DNA from: JBBSMX01 sp038232935
GTDB lineage: Bacteria; Bacteroidota; Rhodothermia; Rhodothermales; JANQRZ01
Direction of reading: 5' to 3'
DNA: 14,424 bases
NCBI GenBank assembly: GCA_038232935.1
Contig: JBBSMX010000107.1
Span: 1-14,424 of the forward strand
Of the stretch, positions 1 to 7,680 are shown piece after piece. How positions within the stretch are numbered: the stretch's first letter is position 1; each line of letters starts with the position of its first letter. The position numbers and the translations under genes were made by a program. Under the pieces are notes generated by a model. The model saw only the letters and a program-made list of their open reading frames with translations, searched no databases and had not been told where the DNA came from.

Positions 1-135
1 CCCGTCTGTGTGAACGGCCGGCCGTGGCAGTTCCTGGACCTCTCGACGCTCTACCCGTTCATGGCCGAGTGCGCGATTGCCGGAAGCGTGAACCCCTCGC
101 GTGGCCACGCTCTCGAAGGCGGTGACGAGGCGTAG
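1..135 (+). CDS. C-terminal end of an unidentified protein (partial)
   Basis: The first frame is open from the window edge to a TAG at 133-135 and encodes the last 44 residues of a protein. The peptide reads like real coding sequence (for example WQFLDLSTLYPFMAE) and is followed at once by a hairpin, as expected at a gene end. The start and most of the protein lie outside the window. I do not recognise the family and no catalytic motif is visible. It converges on the patatin gene, with only 38 bases between the two stop codons. Confidence 0.55.
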   Translation, partial: PVCVNGRPWQFLDLSTLYPFMAECAIAGSVNPSRGHALEGGDEA

Positions 136-169
136 GAGCGAGAGAAAAGCCGCGTCTCTTCAACGCTCC
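135..169. terminator. Hairpin between convergent genes, probable bidirectional terminator
   Basis: GGAGCG at 135-140 pairs with CGCTCC at 164-169. AGAGA at 141-145 extends the stem with TCTCT at 155-159, across a 4-nt bulge (160-163). It sits exactly between the stop of the partial plus-strand gene and the stop of the minus-strand patatin gene. There is no long T run on either side, so the terminator call rests on position and stem. Confidence 0.5.
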
Positions 170-173
170 CCAC

Positions 174-1358
174 TCAACATTTTTCCTCGACTTCATCGCC
201 GAGCAGCGCCGCGATCTCGTCGATCCGCGCCTCCGCGTCGTGCTCGCCGAGCTCCATCAGGTGGCGGATGTAGTCCGGCTCGAACAGTAGCATCGAGAGC
301 CAGTCCGGACTCCGCGTCTCGCGCGTCCCTAATCCGCGCATGAGGAATCGAAACGTGGGCGGCAGCTCCGGCTCGTAGTCTCCCGCGAGCTGGCCGAGGT
401 CCTCCGACGGGCGGATCACGAGCAGTTCTACCGGACGCAGACCATTGTGACGCTCCACCGGAAGTCCTTCGGTGAGGTGGGTGATCCGGCGAAGGGTGGT
501 CGCGTCCTGGTCGAGGAGGTCGAGGAAGATGGCATTCATCAACACGCCGAGGATCTGCGCGGGCGGCGGATAGCCCGTCACGGCCGGTCGCTCGGCCTCG
601 ACCGCCGTTCGAGCGTAGCGGGTCGAGACGGCGAGGATGCGGCGCGCGCCGAGGTGGAGCGCGGGCGAGAGCGGTGCCGTCAACCGGATGCCGCCATCGC
701 CGTACCAGTCGGCCCCGACTTGCACGGCCGGGAAGATGAGCGGGAGCGCCGCCGACGCCATCACGTGCTCGACCCCGACGCGGGCCTCCACACTCTGGCG
801 CTTCGGCAGGTCCCACGACCGAACGTCCTGTCCCTGCACCCACGTCACCGACCGACCCGTCGCATAGTTCGTCGCCGTGATGCCGAAAGCGTGGAGCCGG
901 CCGGCGCGGATGTTCTCCTCGATGCCTTCGATGCCGTTGCCGTTTCGGTCGAGGTGGTCGGCGAGGAGTTCGCGTAGCGGAGTCGTATCCACGAACCCGT
1001 GGGCCTCCTGCCCCGCCTCGCCGCCGGAGAGCAGCCGCTTCGCCCAGCGGTAGCCGATGCGGAGCAGGCTCGGGCTGTCCGTGCGGAACACCTGCTCCGT
1101 CGTCAGCCCGCTCCACAGCCGCCCGAGGTCGTCGACCGCGTGGGCGAAAGGGCCGGGATAGCCGGCAAGCGAAGCCGCGTTGATGGCTCCTGCCGACACG
1201 CCCGTGACGATCTGCGGCTGGAAGGCGGGCCAGTGCCGTGCGAGCGCCTGGAGCACGCCGACCTGATACGCCGCGCGCGCGCCGCCCCCACTCATCATGA
1301 GCGCGAGCGGGGCGGAGGACGAGGGGAAAGGCACGGCGGGCTCAGACACATTCGGCAT
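174..1358 (-). CDS. Patatin-like phospholipase family protein
   Basis: A 394-residue predicted cytoplasmic acyl-hydrolase of the patatin/RssA family, which cleaves acyl esters of phospholipids or other lipids with a Ser-Asp dyad. Three family hallmarks are visible. The glycine-rich oxyanion loop is SGGGARAAYQVG (residues 23-34). The nucleophile elbow is GVSAG with Ser55. The second catalytic motif is GDGG with Asp221. No signal peptide or membrane span is seen. The segment after about residue 290 carries no motif I know. The ATG at 1358 is preferred because the family fold begins about 18 residues later and a TAGATTTG promoter-like box lies 20 bases upstream. The gene follows the histidine kinase on the same strand, but a hairpin and its own promoter box lie in the 73-base gap, so it may be transcribed separately. 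The substrate cannot be read from sequence. Confidence 0.93.
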   Translation of the reverse strand: MPNVSEPAVPFPSSSAPLALMMSGGGARAAYQVGVLQALARHWPAFQPQIVTGVSAGAINAASLAGYPGPFAHAVDDLGRLWSGLTTEQVFRTDSPSLLRIGYRWAKRLLSGGEAGQEAHGFVDTTPLRELLADHLDRNGNGIEGIEENIRAGRLHAFGITATNYATGRSVTWVQGQDVRSWDLPKRQSVEARVGVEHVMASAALPLIFPAVQVGADWYGDGGIRLTAPLSPALHLGARRILAVSTRYARTAVEAERPAVTGYPPPAQILGVLMNAIFLDLLDQDATTLRRITHLTEGLPVERHNGLRPVELLVIRPSEDLGQLAGDYEPELPPTFRFLMRGLGTRETRSPDWLSMLLFEPDYIRHLMELGEHDAEARIDEIAALLGDEVEEKC

Positions 1359-1377
1359 GGATTCGCGATCCAGTCTC

Positions 1378-1385
1378 CAAATCTA
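1378..1385 (-). promoter_or_regulatory. Promoter -7 box for the patatin gene
   Basis: On the minus strand this reads TAGATTTG, a perfect match to the TAnnTTTG -7 element of Bacteroidota-type housekeeping promoters. It lies 19 bases before the ATG. No TTG element is seen at the usual -33 distance, where a hairpin sits instead. Confidence 0.5.
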
Positions 1386-1396
1386 CGGTGTCTCTC

Positions 1397-1416
1397 CGCA
1401 CGGTGCCGACCGTGCG
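1397..1416 (-). terminator. 7-bp hairpin between histidine kinase and patatin genes
   Basis: CGCACGG (1397-1403) and CCGTGCG (1410-1416) form a perfect 7-bp stem with a 6-nt loop, 16 bases past the kinase stop codon. There is no T run after it on the minus strand. It may be a kinase terminator, or a regulatory dyad covering the -35 region of the patatin promoter. Confidence 0.4.
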
Positions 1417-1431
1417 AATCATAGCGGCGAG

Positions 1432-4400
1432 CTACCTCGGGGCACACGCTTTCGTACACCTCAGCGCAGCGATCAGCTTCGCTTTCGTCAGCGGCCTGCT
1501 AATGCAGCAGTTGAAGCCCGCTGCGATAAAGGGAGCGCCGTCCACCCCATCGGGCGTGAGCGCGACCGCGACCACCCGGTCGCACCCCGGCAGCGTGCGC
1601 GCCACGCGGAGCACGTTCACCCCCCGCTGGTCGCCACTCAGGCCGACATCGAACACGAGTGCGTCATACCCCCCCTTCGCCATCCGGTCGAGTGCGACCC
1701 GTGCTTCCGTGGCAGCCCCCACCGTATACGAATCTCCGAGCAAGCGCTCGATCTGCCGCCGGGTCTCCGGATCGTCTCCGATCACGAGCACACGCGGCCG
1801 ATTGTCCGAAGGCGGCAGCATCGTAGGCGCACTGTCTCGAAAGGGAGCGCCTCGCTGAGCGTCCGGCTTCGCCCCGTGTTCTCCAACAATGCGTAGCGAC
1901 AGCTCGCTCAACAGGAAGCCTTCGGCCTCGTCGCCGTCCGATCCGCCCGACTCGGGGACCGCGTTCGGCACGAGGTCGTCCAGCATAAACTCAGCGACGG
2001 GGTCCTCTCGGTGCTTCACCGGGACAGCGTTCGGCGCAGCGTTCGGCGCTGGCTCTTCCGTCCGGTCGTCCTGCTCTGTATCGAGCTCAAAGGGATTCGT
2101 GAAGAACAGCGTCTCTAGGTCGAAGCTCCCGTCCTCGGGCTTCTGCGGCTCGCGGACCGGTCGCTTCTGCGCGTCTTCGCGCCGCGCAATGGCTCGCCCG
2201 ACCGCTTCCTGTAGCTGGTGAGGCTCGATGACGAGCGGGAACGTGATCGTGAACCGGCTCCCCTTCCCCTTCTCGCTCTCGACGGTCAACGTCCCCGCCA
2301 TCTTCTCCACGAGCTTCTTGGTGATGGCGAGGCCGAGGCCGCTGCCCTCCCGGTTATTCCCCTGCGTCTCCTGTTTAAACTCGTCGAACAGGTGCGGCAA
2401 AAACGCTTCGTCAATGCCGATGCCGGAGTCCCAAACGTCCAGGCGCACCCGATCCCCTTCGGCGGCCACTTCGACGGTGACGTGGCCCTTTTCCGTGAAC
2501 TTGATGGCGTTGCCGACGAGGTTGTTCAGGATGCGGTGCAGGCACACGACATCGAGCGGGGCGATCACCTCCACCGCGTCGGTGCGGAGGTGCAGGCCGA
2601 TGTTCTTTTCGTCGGCGAGGGGAGAGAGGAGGAAGACGACCTGGCGAGCCTCGTCCACGATATCGAGCGGCTCCGGGGTTAGCTCCAGCCCGTTGGATTC
2701 GAGCTTGGCGAGGTCGAGCACGGAGTTGAGCGTGGCGAGCAGCCGACGCCCACTCCGCTCGATGAGTCGGGCAAACTCGCGCTGCTCGCCCTGCACCTCA
2801 TCGACGAGCACCCCAGCGAAACCGAGGATGCCGGTGAGCGGGGTGCGGATCTCGTGGCTCATGCTGGCGAGGAAGTCGCTCTTCTGCTGCGCCATATCTT
2901 CGGCCTCCTCGCGCGCGGCGACGAGGGCCGCTTCGAACCGCTTGCGCGCGGTGATGTCCTGCCCCGTCGAGTACACGTGGCGGATGCGGCCTGCCTCGCC
3001 GCGGACGGGGCGGCTCCGGTGGCAGATCCAGCGCTCTTCCCCGGACTTGGTCGTAATCCGCATCTCGATCTCGACCGTGTGACCCGCTTTGAGCCGCAGA
3101 ATCTCCGCCTCCAGCGCGGGCCGGTCGTCCTCGTGAACGATCCGCATCAGCCCGTTGACGTCCCCCACTTCGTCCGGGGTGTACCCGCTGATGCGCTCGA
3201 AGGCATCGGTGGCCCACGCGAGCCGCACGATCCCGTCAGGCTCCACCGTCAGGCCGTGGGCGTAATCGGCGGCCAGCTCGGAGATGACGCGGTAACGCAG
3301 TTCGCTCTCGCGGAGGGCGGCCTCGGCGTCCGCGCGTTGCCCTCGCTCCAGCGTGAGTGCCACGAGGTCCGCGACCGCCCCGGCGAAATCCTGCTCGTCG
3401 AGGGTCCACGTGCGCGGCGTGCCCAGGTGCTCGAAGGTGACGAACCCCATGACTCGGCCCTCCCGGCGGACGGCTGCCGTCAGCACCGCGTGTACACCGT
3501 TGCGAGCGTGGTAGATGTCTAGCCCGACGCGCTCACTGGGAGGTTTGCTCAAGATGTCCGTCGTGGCGCGAACGCGGTGCCGGCCGAGCATCGCCACGGC
3601 ATCGGCCACGGACTCGGCTCGGAAGGCGACGTCTGCGCGGTGGCGGTCGTTCTCGAGCACGTAGAGATCGTGGCAGCGCATCTCGTGTCCCTCGTCGTCG
3701 AAGAGCCAGAGGGCGACCCGTCCGGTGCCCGTCGTCTGCGCAGCCACCTCGGTCGCGCGCCGGACCACGTCGGCCGCCTCGGCATCGAGCGTGGAGAGTT
3801 CATTGAGCGCCCGCTGCTGGGACAGCATGCGTCGGCTCTGCTCGTGGGCGGCTTCCTCGCGCTCCCGCCGTTCCGTCACGTCCTGCAGCACGCCGACGAG
3901 CCCCGCCACCTCACCGGCCTCGTCGATCCACGGGTAGGCGCCGTCCTCCACCCACCGCTGCTTGCCGCTCGCCGTACGGACGCGGTAGAGGGCGAGGTAG
4001 TGCGCCTCGGCCTCGGTGCCTCCGCGCCCCTCTTTCAGAGACTGCCCTTCGATCACCTCGCGTGCCTCGATAAGAGCGTCGATGCCCCCTATCTCGCTCA
4101 ACGCACGAGCCGAGTAGCCAGTGAGCTTCTCGATAGAGGCGCTGACGTGGTCGTACGCGTCGGTGCCAAAGCGGAGCCGGTAGAGGACGTGGCCTGTCGT
4201 CGCGGTGATCGTCCGGAGCGAAGTCTCGCTGTCCCGCAGCTCGCGCTCGGCCTGCCAGCGGGTGACGGCCCCGGCTACGTGCCACACGAGCGTCTCGATC
4301 ATGCGGAGCTCGCCCTCGGTGAAGGTGTGCGGCTCGCGGAAGAAGGCCACGATCGCCCCGAGCGGCCGGCCGCGGTGGATCAGGGGAAAACTCCCCAGCG

Positions 4401-5505
4401 ACCGCAGCCCGGCCTGTCGCATGAGGTGCCGCACCGGGTCTACAAGCGACGGGCTTTCCATTGTTCGCTCGTCGCGGACGAGCAGCGGCTTCGTGCGGAT
4501 GGGGTACGCCTTCCACACCTCCTGCTCGCGCCCCACTCGCACTTCCTCGGCGATGGACTCCGACCACGTCTGCACGTCGAACCCGTCCGTGCTATGCCGG
4601 AGAAACACGGCCGCGTCCGCCTGCATCGCCTCCTCCACGGCGCAGAGGATGGCGCGGTCGAGGTCGTCGCTGGTCTGTGCCGCGTCCACGGCAGCGCTGA
4701 ACCGGACGATGGCCTGGAGTTGTCGGGCGCGGTGCTGCTCTACGTGGAGGGCGCGGCGCTCCTCCGTGACATCCTCCATCGTGCCCTCGAAGTACAGCAG
4801 CGTCCCGGCGGAGTCCCGCACCGCCCGCGTGTTCTCGCGCGAGAAGATGATCTCGCCGTTGGGATGCTCCCAGCGCACTTCGTGGTCGCGCACCTCGCCA
4901 TCCTCTTGAAGCTTCCGAACGAACTCCTCGCGGGGGTAGTTGATGCTGCTAAAGACCTCCTCACCGAGCAGGTCTTCCACGGAGTCGCGCCCCAGCATCT
5001 GCGCTAGCGCGGGGTTCGCGTACAGGATGCGGCCGTCCTCCGTGGTACGGTAGAGCCCGATGGGCATGTGCTCAGCAAGGGCCCGAAACGCGGAGTCGGC
5101 CGACGTATCGGCTTCCGGAAGAGACGGGCGGCGCTCCCGCTGGCTCCGTAGGGCTTTAGCGACGGCTATCCCCAATCGGTCGATATGAGACGGATGGATA
5201 ATATCCCGAACCCCCTCCTCGATCAACGTCACCACATCTGCTTCGTCGAGGCCGCCGGCGATGATCAGCGTCGGGGGAGATGGGGACGTACGCTGCAGCC
5301 AACTGAGGGCTTCCCAAACGGAGAGGTCCGCCACATCGTGGCAGAGGATGACGACGTCCCACGTCTGCCGTTCCAGCGCTGCACCGAATGCTTTCGGCGT
5401 CGCCAGGCAGTCGGGACGAGGGTCATAGCCCGCTCGGCGCAGAGCGTCGAGGAGGGGCTCTACGGGCTCGTCCGCGACGAGAAGCGTGTGCAGGGGAAAG
5501 GTCAT
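1432..5505 (-). CDS. Multi-sensor hybrid histidine kinase (pseudo-REC, PAS, GAF, PAS, GAF, PAS, HisKA, HATPase, REC)
   Basis: A 1357-residue soluble sensor kinase with no membrane segment or signal peptide. Approximate order: receiver-like fold 1-125, PAS 138-250, GAF 263-415, PAS 428-550, GAF 565-725, PAS 740-860, HisKA 875-940, HATPase 985-1095, acidic Pro/Asn-rich linker 1100-1230, receiver 1235-1357. The phospho-acceptor His884 lies in SMSHEIRTPLTG. The N box (NNLVGNAIKF, about 990-1000), the G1 box (DSGIGI, about 1025) and the G2 box (GSGLGL, about 1053) are all intact, so the kinase should be active. The C-terminal receiver keeps its acid pair and phospho-acceptor Asp1286, but the conserved Lys is Arg1337. 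The N-terminal receiver-like domain has Cys55 at the phospho-acceptor position and His104 in place of Lys, so it is probably not phosphorylated. The ATG at 5505 gives the complete N-terminal fold. The signal and the downstream output are not evident. The neighbours do not include a partner regulator. Confidence 0.95.
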   Translation of the reverse strand: MTFPLHTLLVADEPVEPLLDALRRAGYDPRPDCLATPKAFGAALERQTWDVVILCHDVADLSVWEALSWLQRTSPSPPTLIIAGGLDEADVVTLIEEGVRDIIHPSHIDRLGIAVAKALRSQRERRPSLPEADTSADSAFRALAEHMPIGLYRTTEDGRILYANPALAQMLGRDSVEDLLGEEVFSSINYPREEFVRKLQEDGEVRDHEVRWEHPNGEIIFSRENTRAVRDSAGTLLYFEGTMEDVTEERRALHVEQHRARQLQAIVRFSAAVDAAQTSDDLDRAILCAVEEAMQADAAVFLRHSTDGFDVQTWSESIAEEVRVGREQEVWKAYPIRTKPLLVRDERTMESPSLVDPVRHLMRQAGLRSLGSFPLIHRGRPLGAIVAFFREPHTFTEGELRMIETLVWHVAGAVTRWQAERELRDSETSLRTITATTGHVLYRLRFGTDAYDHVSASIEKLTGYSARALSEIGGIDALIEAREVIEGQSLKEGRGGTEAEAHYLALYRVRTASGKQRWVEDGAYPWIDEAGEVAGLVGVLQDVTERREREEAAHEQSRRMLSQQRALNELSTLDAEAADVVRRATEVAAQTTGTGRVALWLFDDEGHEMRCHDLYVLENDRHRADVAFRAESVADAVAMLGRHRVRATTDILSKPPSERVGLDIYHARNGVHAVLTAAVRREGRVMGFVTFEHLGTPRTWTLDEQDFAGAVADLVALTLERGQRADAEAALRESELRYRVISELAADYAHGLTVEPDGIVRLAWATDAFERISGYTPDEVGDVNGLMRIVHEDDRPALEAEILRLKAGHTVEIEMRITTKSGEERWICHRSRPVRGEAGRIRHVYSTGQDITARKRFEAALVAAREEAEDMAQQKSDFLASMSHEIRTPLTGILGFAGVLVDEVQGEQREFARLIERSGRRLLATLNSVLDLAKLESNGLELTPEPLDIVDEARQVVFLLSPLADEKNIGLHLRTDAVEVIAPLDVVCLHRILNNLVGNAIKFTEKGHVTVEVAAEGDRVRLDVWDSGIGIDEAFLPHLFDEFKQETQGNNREGSGLGLAITKKLVEKMAGTLTVESEKGKGSRFTITFPLVIEPHQLQEAVGRAIARREDAQKRPVREPQKPEDGSFDLETLFFTNPFELDTEQDDRTEEPAPNAAPNAVPVKHREDPVAEFMLDDLVPNAVPESGGSDGDEAEGFLLSELSLRIVGEHGAKPDAQRGAPFRDSAPTMLPPSDNRPRVLVIGDDPETRRQIERLLGDSYTVGAATEARVALDRMAKGGYDALVFDVGLSGDQRGVNVLRVARTLPGCDRVVAVALTPDGVDGAPFIAAGFNCCISRPLTKAKLIAALRCTKACAPR

Positions 5506-5520
5506 CGGGTAGGCTAGCGG

Positions 5521-5538
5521 CGCTATAGGTGGGACCTA
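5521..5538 (-). promoter_or_regulatory. Small palindrome just upstream of the histidine kinase gene
   Basis: TAGGT-GGG-ACCTA (5526-5538) is a perfect inverted repeat about 20 bases before the kinase ATG. On the minus strand it overlaps TATAGC, which could be a -10 element. It could be an operator or chance. The rest of the 281-base divergent gap (5506-5786) is less GC-rich than its flanks. Apart from this site and the 5759 box I see no gene in it. Confidence 0.25.
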
Positions 5539-5758
5539 CAGCACAAATGCGGTGCCACGCCAGGAGACGGTTCAGTGGAGGCGTCGCACCCTGAATTTGC
5601 TCTACACCACATGCGGACAGGCGCAACGTTGCTCCCGTCTGTTTCAGAATTACCACCATCGAGCGCCCCCCTTGACTTTCCCCTCCGCTCGTTAGCTGTC
5701 CGCAAGTGGCAGACGCACCTCCCCCCGGAGTGGGCCGCACGGGCATTGACCCCGCGTG

Positions 5759-5766
5759 TATCTTTT
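5759..5766 (+). promoter_or_regulatory. Promoter -7-like box for the dprA-like gene
   Basis: TATCTTTT matches TAnnTTTG except for the last base and lies 20 bases before the ATG at 5787. That leaves a very short leader without a Shine-Dalgarno sequence, as is common in this group. No convincing -33 TTG is present. Confidence 0.35.
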
Positions 5767-5786
5767 CTCGACTGTCCTCGCGCCCT

Positions 5787-6677
5787 ATGTCTGAGTACGC
5801 CGCCTTCGCCCTCGCCCTCCTCCGCATCGACGGGGTTGGAAGGGTGACGGCACAGCGCCTGCTGGCCCACTTCCCGACGTACGACGTGCTGCGGGCAACG
5901 CCCCGCGAACAGGTCCTCCTCCGCATCAAAGGTGCCCCGCGCGCCGCTGGCCTCGTCAGCCGACTCTTCAACGAGGAGGCGATCCAGCCCCTCCTGGCTC
6001 AGGCCTCGCAGGCCCTCGCCACGATGGCGAGCCGTCGGATCGAGGTACTCACTCGGCACGACCCACGCTGGCCCGCCGGCCTCGATGACCTCGACCTCGC
6101 TGACCGGCCCGCCGTCCTCTACGCCTACGGCGACGCCGCCCTGCTGACGCGGCCTGCCACCGCGCTCTTCGCCCGCCCGCCCCTCCCCGGCCCCCCCTTC
6201 GAAGTCGCCCAGGACCTCGTGCGCAAGCTCATCGCCCACGATACCCTCGTGATGGCCGGGGTCGAGCACGGGTTCGACGTCGTGGTCCACAAGCTCTGCA
6301 CGAGCGCCCAACGCCCGTCCGTGCTGGTAGCGAGCACGGGCATGGCGCGCATCCCCAAGCCGATGCGCCCCACCGTGAGCGCTGCCGTCGGCGCGGGCGG
6401 CCTGCTCCTCTCGCCGTTCCCCGTAGAGCACGGCCCGTTCGCGCACGATGATGCCGAACGAGCGCTCGTGATGGTCGCGGCGGCGCGAGCCTCGGCGTTC
6501 TTCGCGCCTCAGCCGGAGACGCACGAAACGCGCGCCCTCGCGTGGGCCGTCGAGCACGGCCGACCCGTCTTCGGCGTCGCGGGCGAGACCCCGCTGCCGG
6601 AGCGCGTCCACGCCCTCGACCGCCCGATCGACCTCGACTGGGTCGTCGCAGCGGCGCACCCCGAAGGAGGGGCTTGA
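5787..6677 (+). CDS. Divergent DprA/SMF-like DNA-processing protein
   Basis: A 296-residue protein. An N-terminal helix-hairpin-helix-like region (LLRIDGVGRVTAQRLL, about 10-50) is followed by a Rossmann-like domain resembling DprA. DprA proteins bind single-stranded DNA and load RecA during natural transformation. Matching landmarks are MAGVEHGFD near 156 (normally SGLARGID), GGLLLSPFP near 204 (normally G.LLSE.P), and GRPVFGVAGE near 265 (normally GRPVFAVPG). The family's FPxRNRIIaGLS motif is replaced by FAHDDAERALVMVAAARAS at 218-236, so the RNR signature is lost. The first glycine motif is also degraded. The protein is therefore a DprA paralogue or an altered DprA whose activity is doubtful. 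The ATG at 5787 is chosen over an in-frame GTG at 5706 because the family N terminus begins there and a promoter-like box lies between the two. Its TGA abuts the start of the next gene. Confidence 0.75.
   Translation: MSEYAAFALALLRIDGVGRVTAQRLLAHFPTYDVLRATPREQVLLRIKGAPRAAGLVSRLFNEEAIQPLLAQASQALATMASRRIEVLTRHDPRWPAGLDDLDLADRPAVLYAYGDAALLTRPATALFARPPLPGPPFEVAQDLVRKLIAHDTLVMAGVEHGFDVVVHKLCTSAQRPSVLVASTGMARIPKPMRPTVSAAVGAGGLLLSPFPVEHGPFAHDDAERALVMVAAARASAFFAPQPETHETRALAWAVEHGRPVFGVAGETPLPERVHALDRPIDLDWVVAAAHPEGGA
6664..6672 (+). promoter_or_regulatory. Strong ribosome binding site inside the dprA-like 3' end
   Basis: AAGGAGGGG lies a few bases before the GTG at 6678. It supports that GTG, which directly follows the upstream TGA, as the start of the phosphatase-like gene. 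It is the clearest Shine-Dalgarno sequence in the window and suggests translational coupling. Confidence 0.7.
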
Positions 6678-7619
6678 GTGGCTGCCGCTCCTCGTTCCAC
6701 CGATCCACCTGCCCACGTCATCTTCTTATTTCTCGACGGAGTCGGGCTCGGTCCAGCGGGGACGGACAACCCGTTCGCCACGCTGTCGCTGCCGCACTTC
6801 GAACGGCTGGCGGGCGGCCAGCGCTGGACGGCCGATACCGCACCGGTCGCCGAGCCTGCGCACCTCTTCCGAGCCATCGACGCGACGCTCGGGATGGAGG
6901 GGCTGCCGCAGAGCGGTACCGGGCAGGCCACGCTTTTCACCGGCGTCAACTGCGCGGCGCGCGCCGGCCGCCACTTCGGCCCGTACCCGCACACCACGTC
7001 GAAGCCGGTCATCGCGGAGCGTAATCTGTTCGTGCAGTTGAGAGAGATGGAGCAGACGGGCGCGTTCGCCAACGCCTACCCCAACCGGTTCTTTCGCTTT
7101 GCCGAGCAGCGGAACCGCTGGACCGTCACGACGCTCTGCTGCGTCGAGGCCGGCGTTCCCCTCCGTCGCGAGGCCGACCTACGAGCGGGCAACGCGCTCG
7201 CCGCCGACCTCACCGCCGCCGCCTGGCCCGAGCACCTCGGCATCGACGTGCCCGTGATTGCGGAAGCGGAAGCCGGCCGCCGCCTCGCCCGCTTAAGCCA
7301 GCAGGCCGACCTCACACTCTTCGAGTATTACCTCACCGATAAGGCCGGCCACAGCCAGGAGCCCGACCGCGCCGCCGCCGTCCTCCGCGCGCTCGACGCA
7401 TTCTTCGGCGGCCTGCTCGCCACGCTCGACCCGGCATCCGATCTCCTCGTCATCACGAGTGATCACGGCAACCTCGAAGACCTCGGCACGAAGACGCACA
7501 CGCGTAACCCCGTCCCGCTCGTCGCCTTCGGAGCCGGAGCCGCCGCACTAGCCGAGGCGACGAGCCTCGTGGACGTAACGCCGCGCCTGACGGTGTTGAT
7601 GCGTAGCGCGAAGCCCTGA
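6678..7619 (+). CDS. Alkaline phosphatase superfamily metalloenzyme
   Basis: A 313-residue cytoplasmic protein of the metalloenzyme superfamily that includes phosphopentomutase and cofactor-independent phosphoglycerate mutase. The two-metal site is recognisable. FLDGVG carries Asp20. QSGTGQAT (78-85) is the likely nucleophile loop, with Ser79 or Thr81. DKAGH carries Asp221 and His225. SDHGN carries Asp262 and His263. THT carries His274. At this length it lacks the large inserted cap of true phosphoglycerate mutase, and the C terminus ends soon after the last metal ligand. The substrate is unknown. A phosphomonoesterase, phosphodiesterase or phosphomutase are all possible. The GTG start abuts the upstream TGA and has a strong ribosome binding site, so it is co-expressed with the dprA-like gene. 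Confidence 0.85.
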   Translation: MAAAPRSTDPPAHVIFLFLDGVGLGPAGTDNPFATLSLPHFERLAGGQRWTADTAPVAEPAHLFRAIDATLGMEGLPQSGTGQATLFTGVNCAARAGRHFGPYPHTTSKPVIAERNLFVQLREMEQTGAFANAYPNRFFRFAEQRNRWTVTTLCCVEAGVPLRREADLRAGNALAADLTAAAWPEHLGIDVPVIAEAEAGRRLARLSQQADLTLFEYYLTDKAGHSQEPDRAAAVLRALDAFFGGLLATLDPASDLLVITSDHGNLEDLGTKTHTRNPVPLVAFGAGAAALAEATSLVDVTPRLTVLMRSAKP

Positions 7620-7626
7620 TGCGTAA

Positions 7627-7658
7627 AGCGGGGCCGCACCCTAAGGCACGGCCCCGCT
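7627..7658. terminator. Terminator hairpin between convergent genes
   Basis: AGCGGGGCCG (7627-7636) and CGGCCCCGCT (7649-7658) form a perfect 10-bp GC-rich stem with a 12-nt loop, 8 bases past the metalloenzyme stop and 22 bases before the S46 peptidase stop. Only a short T run follows on the minus strand (CTTTAC), and none follows on the plus strand. The position between two converging genes supports two-way use. Confidence 0.7.
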
Positions 7659-7680
7659 GTGTGCACATGATCCGCAGCAG

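Noticed and set aside
2020..2055. Short GTTCGGC-type direct repeats in the kinase gene
   Set aside because: They encode the Pro-Asn-Ala repeats of the disordered linker before the C-terminal receiver. This is protein-level low complexity, not a mobile or regulatory repeat.
3577..5007. A 476-codon plus-strand open frame antisense to the histidine kinase
   Set aside because: It has no recognisable domain and runs opposite well-conserved PAS and GAF regions. It is a shadow frame.
5523..6716. A 397-codon minus-strand open frame opposite the dprA-like gene
   Set aside because: It is low-complexity and rich in Arg, Gly and Glu with no motif. The plus-strand frame has DprA-like landmarks and a following coupled gene.
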